Shown here in pieces: positions 47,158-59,260 of a DNA stretch of 64,000 nt. The stretch spans positions 21,452,001 through 21,516,000 of the forward strand of contig CM075103.1 in assembly GCA_037576195.1 (NCBI GenBank), written 5' to 3'. The notes below the pieces were generated by a model. It was not told the origin of the DNA and ran no database searches. It saw only the letters and a program-made list of their open reading frames with translations. The DNA comes from Phytoseiulus persimilis (taxonomy: Eukaryota; Arthropoda; Arachnida; Mesostigmata; Phytoseiidae). Both the position numbers and the translations under genes were made by a program. The stretch's first letter is position 1. Each line of letters opens with the position of its first letter.

Positions 47158-50100
47158 CCGATGGTACCGATCACTTGCTATGCTCGAATGAGGTTCGCGA
47201 CTCGGCCGAGTCACTGCGCGTGGATAATTATCGGAGAATCCTGTCCGAGCTCACACCCTGTGCCGCGGAACGTGGTGAAAAACATCTGGGTATTGAGGGG
47301 CTTCGGGTCGGAGGCGACCTCTATCATAGCGGAGCCTCACGGATGGAGCGAACATAACGTGGTTTATTCATCAGTGAATTATTTCGTCAGATTAATGTAA
47401 CCTCATTGAAAATGCGCATATCAGAGCAAACATTCGGACGCTGGGGGAGTTACTGGCAACATCCACACAAGAACATCGAGGATCAAGTATAAAGTGAGGG
47501 AGTTTATTGTGCGCGCTCGCAATCAGCAAATGAGCCAGCGGAAAAAGCCCGCCGACTCCTCCGCGAAAATGCATACAGCCGAAACTTATCTGCGTGAGAG
47601 GAGACGCCGGGACTTCTTTCGCCTCGAAGAAATCGTCTCAGAGTTGATTGCGTGCCTGTCCCGAGGGAGCAGCATCAAGGACTGCGATATCCCACCGAGT
47701 GTCTGCGGACCTGCCCACTCTTTGATGGGACTCGCGGAAGCTTTATGAGGCTTCGCCACAACGGCTGAGTCGTGAACCCCAGATGAAGAACGAAGTTGCG
47801 GATGATGGATGAAATGAGTTCCTAGAGCACCACTTCACTCACGTTCGATACAACAGAGGAGTGAATCGACTCATCACCAGACGACATTACTCCAGACGAC
47901 CTCCCGTGACGTCTATTCCTTCGAAATCTATTGAAACCCTTGGGAAGTGCGGCCTGATTCTGCGTCGTTTGAGCACCTGAAAATATGGGCATCAAGCGCT
48001 CGGATTACGCGGTTTAAACCGAATTCGAGCGGCAGATTTCGCCTACGGACGAAGCGAGCCGCTTCCGAACCGGAGTTCAGCTAGATCCGATCTGTTGTAA
48101 GTTGACATTGGCGATGTCGGAGTCGCGAGCAGATTCCGCGCGCCACGTTCGCGAGCAATGTCCCCTTACGCAAATTTTATTCAGAACTGGGTGAAGCACT
48201 CAGTCATCTCTTCCTGCTGCTGAACAGTCATCCTTCCCTCTATTACGGCTCCTCGGGCAAAATGAACTCCGACGGGAGACCCGCCCACGAGAATGGGCTT
48301 CGGTTGGCGCTTCGCAAGTTAAGAGTCACTGCTCCGTATCGTCATCTGCCCTCCAGTTGAAGACGGAAAACACAGCGTAAACGAGCAAAAACTGCAATGT
48401 ACACAGAAAAATCAATTGAATATTGCTCAAGGTAAATTTCATGTCTTCTACTTCTTTACTTTATCTTTTGGGACTCCCGGCTGAGATCATCCGACGAGCG
48501 ATTTCTTTCGCAATCATCTCCTGAAACCCGGATTCCGACGACGCTCGGGGCTCGCTGCCTGGAGTCGGGAACAATCTCCCCCGTTCTGATACGAAGCCCA
48601 CTCTGGGAGCCATATGTTTATGGGGGGGGGGGTCTCCGAGGGGGAGTTATCGCAAATTCTGGTTCAAGCCGTTCAGAGAATTACACCGAATGCAGCCACG
48701 GCTCCGAGAAACGATAATGTCGGAGCTGTGGCGTGCACAACCAGACTTATTAATCGAATCGCTTCTGTCCGAGCCTTTAACGATTGTTAAGGCAGACGCC
48801 AATTCAGTCGTCTCGGTTAGCTATCGTTAGGTCCATCCGTGTCTTTATCAGCGGGACCCCTTGTCTCACCAACGACTCTGTGTCCTTCCGAACTTCTCTG
48901 TCCGTAATTGGTTCGGCGGCGCCGGATGCGTTTCCGTTCCCTCGGATGCCCCAACCCCTCGAACGCTCATCTGGAAGCCTTACCCACGAGCGCTGACATG
49001 ATGGGGGAGAGGGGGTTGGATGCTTCCCTCCCCGGCTCCCTCTCGGTCATTATCCTCCGCTCCCCAAAACTCCCAGGTAAGACCTTCTTCTCTGCGAGGA
49101 CGTCCTCTCTGTCGGAATCAGGGGAAAACTTTGCGCCGCAGAAGCCGGATTCAGATTCAAACCGCTCGGTCTGGGAGGAAGGACGCTTCGAGCGAAAAAT
49201 ACCTGTTTCCGGCGGACAAATGTTCCAATGGGGTCCCGTGCGCTTCAGGACAGTCGGATGTGAGAACCAAATCGGGAATAAAAGCAGGTGGTGCCGTACC
49301 CGGAGGCGTCTGTTGCCTGGTTTCAACACTTCATCGCTCTATGCATTGCAGAGGAAGCTGTAGATACGGCTCCCGATTTTGGTCCGGACTCATAGGCACT
49401 CGGTTCTATTCATTCGAGTCCTGATTCCGGCATCGGTGGCAGGAGATCTGACTCCCGCTGAAACTCGAGCCGCTAGCACAGCAGAATGAGAAGTTCCTCT
49501 TCAGGGAATTCCCTCAGTTTCTCTCACATTCACTCTCGCTTCCACGAGAGGTCCTGTCATGACGGGCTCGAACCGGCGCCATGTCGCCAACTTCGCATCG
49601 CGCAGCGAGCGAGCCAGCGTGAAGGATTCGTGAATCCTGTTTTGCTTCTCGCAGCATCTGATAAAGATTTGGATTCCGAGCTCTGGATGCGAAGCAACAT
49701 GAGAGCGAACAGCCAATCGATGGACTCTGGTTCGAAGCTCGGCTCCCTGGACCCTCCTTTCGGCTGTTGAACGGAGAGCCGCGCAGGTCTGGCGCCCACA
49801 TCATCTGATTGACCCGAGCATAAATCCGGACGAACGAGCGAGCCCCTGGCCCCGCCATGTCTCCATGTCGCCCGCACCGCTGAGTTGCCGCTGAATCGGC
49901 GGAGATCTTGACCCGCGTCCTGAACTGGGCCTCGGTTCTCCTGGAACTGCTCTGAGCCGCGCGACAGAATGAACCAAGCTCTGAAGCCTCTGCTCTTCCA
50001 TCCTGTGTTTCCTTGAGTCCTCGGCGCACGAAGTTGCTTCGGGTCAGGTGAACCTTTGGTTCTCCCGGTGCTCCAGAGGCGGCGTTCAAACCTCGAGTAG

Positions 50101-52572
50101 CGTCTTGGACTCCGCGCGTGAATCTCTCGAATTCTGTCAAGTTCCAGGGAAAAATAATTGGCCTCCGGGTCTGTATCGCTGAAGAGTATCAGTCGCTCCG
50201 GCTAAAAGCTCGACAGCACGTCATCGATGCGCGGGAAATTCAAAGAGTTCAGCCGTATCAGAACGGGGGAATTCGATGAAGTAAGAAATCTGAGAAGAAT
50301 GGAGTATGCTAACGACGCGTAAAATGCTATCGGCCGAACTGAGTCGCTGAGCGAGCATGCGAGAAGTTGATTCTCAAGAGCCCGAATATGGTAATGAACA
50401 CGGATACGCAGCTCTGAACGAATACGAACTCGGTCGTATTCAGACTTCGATCGGAGCGCCACCGCAAGCCTTTCCTCGGCTCAACTCGCCGACCGGGATT
50501 AAACCCAACATCGCTTCCTTTCAGAATCAATGCTCGAAGAGCTCTGGATTTAATGGCTAAAAACTTCGAAACCTCGGCCGATCGGTTGTTTCGGCACTCA
50601 AGTGGCTTCGCGGGGCGTGAACCGCGCTTCGAGAAGCTTCTCGAACGATTCGGCCGCAACTTCGAACGGCTGGACTTTCCTCGGAGAATGTCATGATATC
50701 CAAGTCTCTCGTGCTCTACAGCCATGAGGAACACTGGCTGCGGATTGGCTTCGGAAACGGTATAAAAGCAACTGCGTGTGCTTGTTCGAAATCGCGTCAT
50801 CGATCGGGGAGAGACACTGCCGCTTGCCCGCTCGAGAGTTCGCTCCCTGGCGCCCACTCGGCAAGCGGCTGGAACCCTCCGCGAGAACTGCACGAGCTGG
50901 TGCTCCAGCAGAGCAGCTGACCCAAATTCTCCCCTCCCCCCTGATGATGCAGTAGTCGGCCCCGGTCGATATTCTTGCCTCGTAGACGGCAACAGCAGGC
51001 AACAGGCGCGTCGGCAGCCCGCGAGACGCCCTGCTCGCCCCTCAAACGACTAACCGGCTACGTGCAGTGAGGATGTTCCCGGAACAACACGCGCCCATAG
51101 TGAACGCGCACACGCGGTCGGATCGCTCTATCACCCTGCATGTTCGTGGGCTGTTGCCGTTTGTAATCTGTGTGACATCGTGCAACCATGTTCTACGACG
51201 GATGACCTCGCCGTGTGGTGGTACGAGGTCGACCCATTGGTCTTCGCGCCCCACATCATAGCATTCCTCTCGAGCTCCGGATCGGGGAACCCGTGAGTCA
51301 GCTCTGTTTCTGTCACCTCAACGGTTCGCATCCGAACTCTTCAGCCGCCGATTCAAGTCTCGCCCCGACGAGACCCGCGGAGGCCTCGACGTACATTTTC
51401 CTGTTCGGGGAACGGGAGGCTCTGCTCACGTCCGCCGCTCACCGATGCGATCACATGGTACCCACGCCCGAGTGGTTTTCGAAATCGTTCCGAGGCCGGT
51501 CGGGGAACGGGGAATAGTTTCGACGGAGTCCAGACGATGCGCGGGGAGTCGGGACAGAAACGAGTGGAGCGAGTAGTCAACTCGACGAGATCAGTTCAGC
51601 GACATTTCTGTGAACCGAAGAAGAATTATTTCTCCGTTGGCAAGGCTGACTCAGGGACAATGTCAACGAATTCTCTCGGTTCCGCTAGTTGCCGGATGAT
51701 GCGGTCAACGCAGAATTGAGTACTCGAGTGAGCCCGCGCTCTCCCGCGGCGACTTAGACTCGCTGCTGACTCTGAAGTTCTCGATCTCTGCGCGATACGA
51801 GCAGCGCAACCCCCGTACGATGGGCCCCCGCGTTCGTCGCTCTCCCCGTGCTCCGGCGGCTCAGATCGTGCCAGACGCATGGGGAAATAGGAAGATGTGG
51901 AGAGAACTAGGGAGATACGAGACGGAATATAGGGACGGAAGACTCGGCCATCTAATGCTGTGGGATGCTTCTTCTAGTTCATGGTATCAGCGGAAGCGAA
52001 GGTGACGCAGTTGAAAGAAGTTTTAGGCCCCAGCTCCGGTCCGTTTGTCTCGATACTCCTCTGATGTATCTCAACCGCAGGACGCGAATCTTGAGAAGAA
52101 TCACAAGTCGGGCCGTGCGAATATTCCATGTGCGGACTGAGCCCTGCAATAATGCTCATCACTCAGCAGCAGTGAGAACGAGCCCGACACCAGAGTGCAT
52201 GTTATTTATGCCGTTGATGATGACGAATAATGACCAGTGCTCCTTGTAAGACCCTACGCTCACCACCGATTGGTAATTATAGCCGCAGCTGCTGATTGCG
52301 AGCTAATTTGACAGACTCCGCTGCATGAGGATATATTTTCCTCTCGGTCCAACCTAGCAAGTGTTCGCCTCGAGTCCCCTAAACAAGATCCGAGAGCGTG
52401 ACGATATGGCCTGAGTGCAGAAGCCTGGAAAATCGCCATTCTCACTCATCGTTATCGACTAGATCCGTGGTCGACACACCCAGTTATCCTCCTCCACAAC
52501 CCACAGAGTAAGCGAACCTTCCCCCTCGTTTTAGAATGCATACAGTTCTGCAAAATTTTACTCCTCTCAAGC
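47158..52572. other. Long stretch without a supported gene
   Basis: A strong plus-strand donor CCCAG|GTAAGACC lies at 49076/49077, but the frames before it have no recognised content. An ATG frame at 50693-50920 (75 codons) overlaps a TATAAAAG word near 50760. G11 runs at 48622-48632. Frames of about 210-220 codons on the minus strand at 49.5-51.0 kb overlap several others and are not called. Confidence 0.45.
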
Positions 52573-52755
52573 ATGAACGCCGACGTTATCGACGTTGGTC
52601 TAGACCCAGCGAAGGATTCCCGACTTCGCGTGTCACGAGGCTACATGATTTCTCGCCAGCGCTGGCCCGCCGACTCCGGATGTGTCGTTAACGAAACGCC
52701 GGCTGGGATCGATTCCTCCGAGAATCTCGAGAAATGGATAATGGCGGCGTCCTGA
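52573..52755 (+). CDS. Small ORF, unknown
   Basis: ATG at 52573 with A at -3 (AAGCATGAA) opens 60 codons to TGA at 52753-52755. The peptide starts MNADVIDVGLDPAKDSRLRV and is mixed charged, with one Trp-rich segment and no membrane span. Third positions are G or C in about two thirds of codons, a weak coding hint. No family is recognised and no neighbouring exon is found. Confidence 0.2.
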   Translation: MNADVIDVGLDPAKDSRLRVSRGYMISRQRWPADSGCVVNETPAGIDSSENLEKWIMAAS

Positions 52756-55700
52756 GCTCCCGAGGCCGGAACGAAGTCCATTTACGGCTTACCGAAGTGG
52801 TTTGCTCCACAGAATTCTCCACCAAAATATTGTATTCCAAGCTATTCTGTCAGTCGGCGGGTTCCGCTCAAGAGAAGAGTCATGCGTCAGGATGAGCGAA
52901 CCCCTTTCCTCTTCGTGGTCACTCCTTCTCGGATTCCTTCGACGAACTGCATGAGCATGGTCGCAGCGTACCCGTTCCCAACAGTTCGCCAAAACCATTC
53001 TCTGCTCTGAATTCGATCCTTACTCCAAGGTTTTGGACATGGTTATGGAGAGTTGGAAACCAAGCACGAGGGTACGGTCGTCGCATCTTCCAATCCTGTA
53101 GACACCTCTTGAAAATTGCTAACGGGAGTTCCTCCACACTTTTCTTATTCCTCTCATGACCCCCAACGTCCCGGCGACTTCGGCTCATCCTTCCTGTTCT
53201 ATCGATTAGCTGTATTCTCAATGAAACTCGTGCCGGAAATCTCGATTATTATGCTGGAGAGATACGGAGGTTTGAGCTCGGACGTTTGAATGCGAGAAAA
53301 AAACGTTGTCGGTCAGCAAGGAGTCGTCTCTGTTGGTGAGAAGTCATCATCGTGGATCAGTGGCAGAGCGTCGCAAATTCGTCTCAGAGCCCTCCAACGC
53401 ACGAGCTTGCTTACGTCATCTCCTTTCGCCTCCGGGAGAAGACATACTGCGTACCACGCAATTGAGGATCGATTTGTGAAGTCTTGCTAATAACCTCGCA
53501 ATTGTGTCACGAATGATGAGCAGAGCCCGGATATCTGGCCCTCGATCGTTTCGCATCATCCAGATGTCCGAATGAGTACATATATGATTCTTCCATTCCT
53601 CAACCCCCCTTGCCAGAACACAAAGAATCATTCATGGAGCTATCTCCCCGTTCACCTATGAATCCATGGGTTGATGCAACCTGATAAATGAATGATGCCT
53701 ACACTCCCAGACTCTCATCACAGGTAATCGAATCTATTCGAAGCCTCCCTTTTGTACGGAAAGGGGCGAGTCGCGCCGCCGGCCCAAACTCCCCTGTTCT
53801 CCGATGGGCCCTAACGGAAAAATTCCCGCACGGCTGGGACTATCGCAGACGCGGCCCATTCGAGCGACCAGTCTAAGGTGTCTGAGAAAACTATTTAGTT
53901 CGATGGAGTTCCCCAGACACTCACCCATCGCGGATTCGGAGGCTCAAGACTCTGAGAGTTGATTCGTTCCAAAATCGAATAGAAGCCTGGGCCGCAACGG
54001 ACTATTGGCGGAAAACAACCGGACTGCAGTCGATGCAGAACGGACCGGATGATAAGGGGACCAGACCCAACGAAATTTCGGTTTGGGGAGCTCACTCGAA
54101 CTGACCGCTCGTACCGATCATGAGGACGTTTCAGGTCGAGGAGCGAAGCAACGAGGCTCGGCTCGCTCGGAGCCCAGCTGAATAGAATGCCTCTCACCTC
54201 ACAGAGGAACCCATATACTTGGGGGACAGGGTCGGACAAAAATGTGCGGAGAGAACGTTGGGCGGAGAACAACAACAAAAGAAATTTCGCTTTTCACCAG
54301 CGCCTCCACGAGCGGTCGAGCCAGGATCGAGGAAGGAAACCGACGGGCTCGTACCGGCGGCCATGGCCGCGTTCCTTCGATATGACTGAGGTCTTGCCGA
54401 GCCATAAACTGCGCGTGGAGCCGGGCAGCGAGCGCACGCGTGCAAATAAAGTGGCTTCATATATTGGGTTAGGGCCTGCTACACAGCGAGTTAAGGTTCT
54501 AATTAAATTTGCTTTTTATCTTGTTCAAGCATTGAACTTGTCCAACGAACAAGCCCCGTACCGGCGGAGCTCGAGGCAGAGTGGGGCTCGACGAGGCCAA
54601 CGTTCATGGGCGCGAGGGACCTCTTGAATGTCGCGCCCCGAGTCCGAGGGGCATTAAGAAGGTTTCGTCCGCGTCATTCCCCGCTCCCTTGTCGGATGGG
54701 GCTCGAAATGATCCGTGGATCATTCTGCATCTAACCTTCGTCGAGTCCAACCCGATATCGGGAGTCGTCAGTGATTCATCTCCCCGAACTCTCCACCCGA
54801 GGGCGCCCAGAGGGGCATCCTCCCGCGGCTCGAATGCTCCATCGATTCTATGGGAAGGTCCTCTGAGGTTGATGATCTGGTCGGCAGCAACATCCGGACG
54901 TTCGGCGGCAGAACCGATAGCCTATCGACGATGTTGAATCAACTGCCTCAACACGTGGCGTCCGGCTCCCACGTGGCAGAATGTGGCAGTCAGCCGATCG
55001 GTTCCTTGCAGACGATCAGCTCGAAATCATCAGATGTGGTCGTCGCGAGTCGTGTCCTGGTGGCGGGGGATTTAAGTTCGTGCTCTCGGCGTTTACTCCG
55101 GCTCGACGTTGATGTTTCCGCTTCTGTTGGCGCGAGAGGCCTGCCCGCAACTTGGACGAATCGCTCAGATGAAAGAGAGATCCGACTTGAGATCAGTCGG
55201 ATGAGCTCCCCTCGGCTCCAGCTATCCACTTTCTGGTTCGGCCGGTCCACGAGCCAGCGGCGCAGCCGAGTGGTCAGCGCCCCTCGGAAGATCTCCGCGA
55301 TCCGGAGAAGTTCCCGAGTCGATCGGTTGCTCCCCACCCGGCCCCGTTCTCCCCCCGCACGCCCGAATTTTTCCCGCTGCCCTCAGGAACGTCGCGATCC
55401 CCGACACTGATGCTAATAGGAATCTGAGTAGTTTCTCAGCTGAAGGCTCCTCGCCCTTGTCGTGGGCTTCCGTTGGAAGCAAACACAGCGGCGCAGAGGA
55501 GAGCGTACGACACCGATTGAGTGACACGAGAGTAATCAAGGAACAACGAAACCGAGAACTCCCCCTAGTGACCGCAACGTTCGCAAACACGTCGACGCCC
55601 AAGGAGAAATGAAGAAGCAGGAACGGGAAAAGTTCCGCATCCAGGACTCTGAGAGCAGGAGTGGGAAACCTCTTGCGGGGGAGGGGGATTTTGAATCATA

Positions 55701-57245
55701 AATTCATCAGCGAATGGGGCTCGTGGAGAACTGCGTTTCTGTTTATGGGGAATGGGATCGTGGCTGTCGTATGCTCGCGAAACTGGATCTCAAGGAACAA
55801 ACCAGCTGCGAGAACAAGTTATGCGGAACCATCCCCGATCCCCCTTCGTCGATGGGGTCAGACCAAACATATTGCCCCCCTCCCCTCTCCGAGACGACTC
55901 CCGAAAACCCCGAATGATCGCGAGCATACTCTAACTTTATAGAACTCTTTTCGAGTCCTCTTTTATAATAGATCCGGGGGAGGGGGGGGGGGGATCATCA
56001 AGGAGTTCAGATCGAACCGGTGTGAGCTTCTCAAGAGATGCAAGTGAGGCCGATCAGCGGATCCGTTCCAGAGATTGTCTTGTTGGACGCAGATTCTCCT
56101 CGAGGAGGATGTTTGTTCAGTGTATAGGAGCATCCGTACGTGCGAGCTGACAGACGCTCGAGCCAATGTGTTCTCTGCCTCTCCTACCACCAGAGGGATA
56201 AAAGCAGCAGCGCCGAGAAGACGGACGACGGCGGCGGCGACCGGGAAACGGAGGAAGCGAATCTTTTGAGGAACGAGGGATCTCTCGGCAGATCGTTGCG
56301 GGCGTTCCCCTGCGGAAGAGAGTGCGTACCCTTCCGAGCGCGCAGGCTCGAGTGATGTCTTCTCCATTGAATTGGTCTCGCGGAAAACGATCCCGTCGAA
56401 GGAAAGCTCCGTCTCCTAGTGCTCGGGAACTCGCTCATGTTCGAGGACTCTTCTCATGATCCGTTTGTTTGGATCGTTCAGGCGGGCAGCGGCCGTTGGA
56501 ATGACCGAGAGAGTAGGGCCTCGCTCTCTTCGGCGGACAGCTCTCCCGGAGTGTTGAGTGCAACGCCAACTGACTCAACCCCGACTCCCCTGCAAGCGAG
56601 AGGAGCCGTCAAGTGTCGGACCAAACATGATTCAATCGAGAAGAAGTTCCAGCTAGCGGGATTTCCGTCCCCAGGTTCCCATCAAGAGGGTAGGCTCCTC
56701 GGAAGAGTCTCTGCCGCTCGTTGAAAGGAGTACGGCTGCCTTTGCGTCGGGCTGAGGCTACGTTCTAATGATACATCGGAAACAACCCTCTCCAGGAGAC
56801 CCAGGAGTTCCGCACGTAAACTCGGTTACAACAGGTTTTGGCTCTATGGGACCGACGGGTCGTTCCATGAAAGCGAGATCAGATCGTGCCTGCGTCGACC
56901 TTGTTGGCGACTAGATTCCCTCATGATTCCGATCGCAAGAAGCACCAAGCGCAGCAACGGATCCTCGAAACCGAGGCGGAAGGACGTTTTCGCCCTGGAC
57001 GGGGCTCTATCGGATGTTTCAGATGTCCCCTACCTGTCCTCGAGTCGATTGGCGTGACTCCAATGTAGGGTTGTGTTCTGTTAGGCTGCCACCGCGTCGG
57101 AGCGAGGCGAGAGAACCCGGCGGCGCAGATTGCGACGTTCCGTTACCGACGGGCCGCTAGCGGCGCGAGCTTACAAAATGGGTCTCCCTGGAGTGGAGCA
57201 GAACTATTGGAATAGCGAGAATATCGTCGAGAGTACAGTTCAAAT
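52756..57245. other. Long stretch without a supported gene
   Basis: Minus-strand donor-like GTGAG|GTGAGAGG near 54191. A 186-codon plus-strand ATG frame (54850-55410) is opposed by 115- and 126-codon minus-strand frames. A G5-A-G12 run is at 55976-55993. A CpG-rich patch at about 56150-56350 has no associated gene. Nothing recognised. Confidence 0.45.
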
Positions 57246-57509
57246 TCAAAATAAGGAGGTGAAGAACCAGTTGCGGGCCACCTCCTGACGTGCGTAGTTG
57301 GCACATGCTTGGAAAATGGCCTGAACTTCCAATCGCAGCTCTCTCAGCCGGACTCGATATCGATGTCGGGCCGCGATAGTTTTCGCACGCCACAACGCAC
57401 AAGTCAGAAACACAATTCGCATTCGTCTCGCCTCGACGCGATAGATCTCGCGACGCAATGATCGCTCGAAGTGAGCTCGGTAGACAGCCCGCGCAGCCTG
57501 CGTCGCCAT
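57246..57509 (-). CDS. Hypothetical small basic all-helical protein (87 aa)
   Basis: ATG at 57509-57507, in a strong context (GAGCCATGGCG), opens 87 codons to TGA at 57248-57246. An in-frame TGA six bases upstream fixes the start. The protein has no glycine, proline or aspartate and is rich in Ala, Arg, Leu and Glu, so it should form long amphipathic helices with a strong positive charge. A frame of this length without Gly or Pro is very unlikely by chance in DNA of this composition, and this is the main evidence that it is coding. Near the N-terminus, AVYRAHFERSLRRE faintly recalls the LYR motif of small mitochondrial proteins, but the match is too short to assign. A possible 5' UTR acceptor (GGGTTTTCAG) lies at 57557. 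No poly(A) signal is evident nearby. Other minus- and plus-strand frames overlap it. Confidence 0.4.
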   Translation of the reverse strand: MATQAARAVYRAHFERSLRREIYRVEARRMRIVFLTCALWRAKTIAARHRYRVRLRELRLEVQAIFQACANYARQEVARNWFFTSLF

Positions 57510-59140
57510 GGCTCACTGTCATTTCAGTCGCGTTGTTCCGTTTCAGTAAACGTACTCTGAAAACCCTCTCCCATTCCACCGCCTAGCTGGCGATCGCTTA
57601 CAACGCCATTCCGGCGACTTGGTCGTGGTGGCCGCCTAAACGAAAAATACCCAATGTAGTATGTATGCGAACATCCGAAACTGTTGCGGGATAGTACAAT
57701 TCGTTCTATGTTCCGTCGGATATCGGCCGATGCACACAAATCCACACAGTGCGGTCAACCGCGATTTCGGGCGAAAATTTATTTTTTTCGAGGTGGTACC
57801 CGAGGTGCTTCGAGTTCATTGGTCTCCAATAACTGGTAAACCGAAGCTTCATTCCCTAACCAAACGGAGCTGCCTCGAAGAGGCTCGCCGCCGCACAACT
57901 CACCCAGAGGACAATACGTTTCTTGACTACCTTGGGGTCCGATTCGCTCCGCTGCGGCGTCCGAAACCTGGACTGATCGGATGCCTCGGAACGAGTAGCG
58001 TCGTCAACAGATCGCTGTCCCTGTTGACCTTCGAGCTGCGTGATCGGAAGCGGAAAAAGTCCTCGTTCCGCCCTCTCTTCTCGCTTCTTCCGTCGAGTTT
58101 CAGACCAGCAGCGACGAACGTCAAATAATCATAGCACTGTGATCGAGAATTCCTCTCCGATACACGCATGGAGCCTAGACAAGAGCTGCTGCGTACCGAT
58201 AGCGCATTCCTCGGTACTGGTACTGAACTTCGACAGGAGAGCTCGGAGAAAGAAATTCTCGATCCTATCCATTTGTATCCGTGACTCAGAGTTTCAGAAC
58301 ACCGCTCGCTGAACCCGGTCATCGATGAGTGGATGATCTCGCGAATGGTCCCCTTAAGAATGTCCTGGTGTTTCGCCTCGCCATCGCAGGTACTGAATCC
58401 GGGTCTCAGTTCGTCCACAGAGTGGCCGACGAGCTTCTCGAATTCCGTCCGGTCAAAAATGTGGAACGAAAATAGGAACCCAGGCTCGCAGCGTGGGAAG
58501 GCTGAATCCAAATCTCGTCAATTCAACTTTTCATCCCTGAAAGTGGGTTCCGATCGAAGTCATCGAGTTTGCCCCCTCTTCGATGATGGCGCGCATTCTG
58601 GCGCCCTCCGCGATTCCAACTGCCATCGACCGGCCTATTCTATGGCACCGTAACAATCGGTGGTATTTCAACATCAAATCGTTCGTCGGTTCACATAGAT
58701 TTCAGACAGGATGGCATCATTATGTTGACAGGTTGCATCGAAGTATTCGGGGGTCGTCACGTGCTCCGTGGCCACTGCGTTTCTTACTCTTCAACGTCGC
58801 AGAACACCGTGACCTCCCGGCGCTACTCCCACCGTAAGGAGTACTCAACTCCCTTCTGGTTCGCCCTACGGTGGTTCGGATGCTCGACACCTTGCCACCG
58901 TCGGCTGCAGTCTTTCCCCAAACTCAGCGAAGTCGTACGAGTGACTCAGTAGATGATGATGCCGGGTCGTCGATCGTGCGCGAGAACCCCGTGTGAGACC
59001 CTGGAGGAATGCTCGCAAATTCGTTGAGTTTCGTTGTGGCAGCGCAAGTCGAGTTGACAAGCATGAGATATTACATGGGAATTCAGAGTTCATTGTTCCT
59101 GCGGCGAAACTGACCTGTCCGAAATTAAGTGGTAGTACCA
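57510..59140. other. Stretch without a supported gene; one coding-biased minus-strand segment
   Basis: A minus-strand frame is open from 58511 to 57927 (194 codons, TTG start). Its first ~70 codons, about 58450-58250 (FDRTEFEKLVGHSVDELRPG...), have mostly G/C third positions, like the Shaw exon. It lies upstream of the 87-codon helical ORF on the same strand and could be an exon, but I find no firm splice pair and no known domain. A plus-strand ATG frame (57661-58128, 155 codons) competes. Confidence 0.3.
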
Positions 59141-59260
59141 GACATGTATTTCCGTATCACGGATTGAGGCGTTTCGCCGTGATTATTTCCCATGTTAAAT
59201 CATTACCGTGATTCCGTATTACGGCGAAATGCCGTAATCCGTTATTCGGAATTACATGTC
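59141..59260. repeat. Short hairpin repeat (MITE-like)
   Basis: Arms 59141-59183 and 59218-59260 are inverted copies with about 36 of 43 positions matching; the outer 8 nt (GACATGTA) are identical. The spacer is 34 nt. A smaller perfect hairpin, TTACGGC-GAAAT-GCCGTAA, is nested in the right arm. The flanks show no clear target duplication. It could be a miniature inverted-repeat element or a decayed palindrome. Confidence 0.8.

Noticed and set aside
46501-47214. 237-codon minus-strand frame
   Set aside because: It begins inside a transposon-like end and crosses a C13 run. No family is recognised.
55222-55410. Vague similarity to a BEL/Pao post-RNase H segment on the minus strand
   Set aside because: Only a few residues match, in shifting frames, and no catalytic motif is nearby.
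58583-58952. Faint resemblance to a small heat-shock (alpha-crystallin) domain split across two frames
   Set aside because: It needs a frameshift and matches only scattered residues. It lacks the conserved C-terminal part of the domain.
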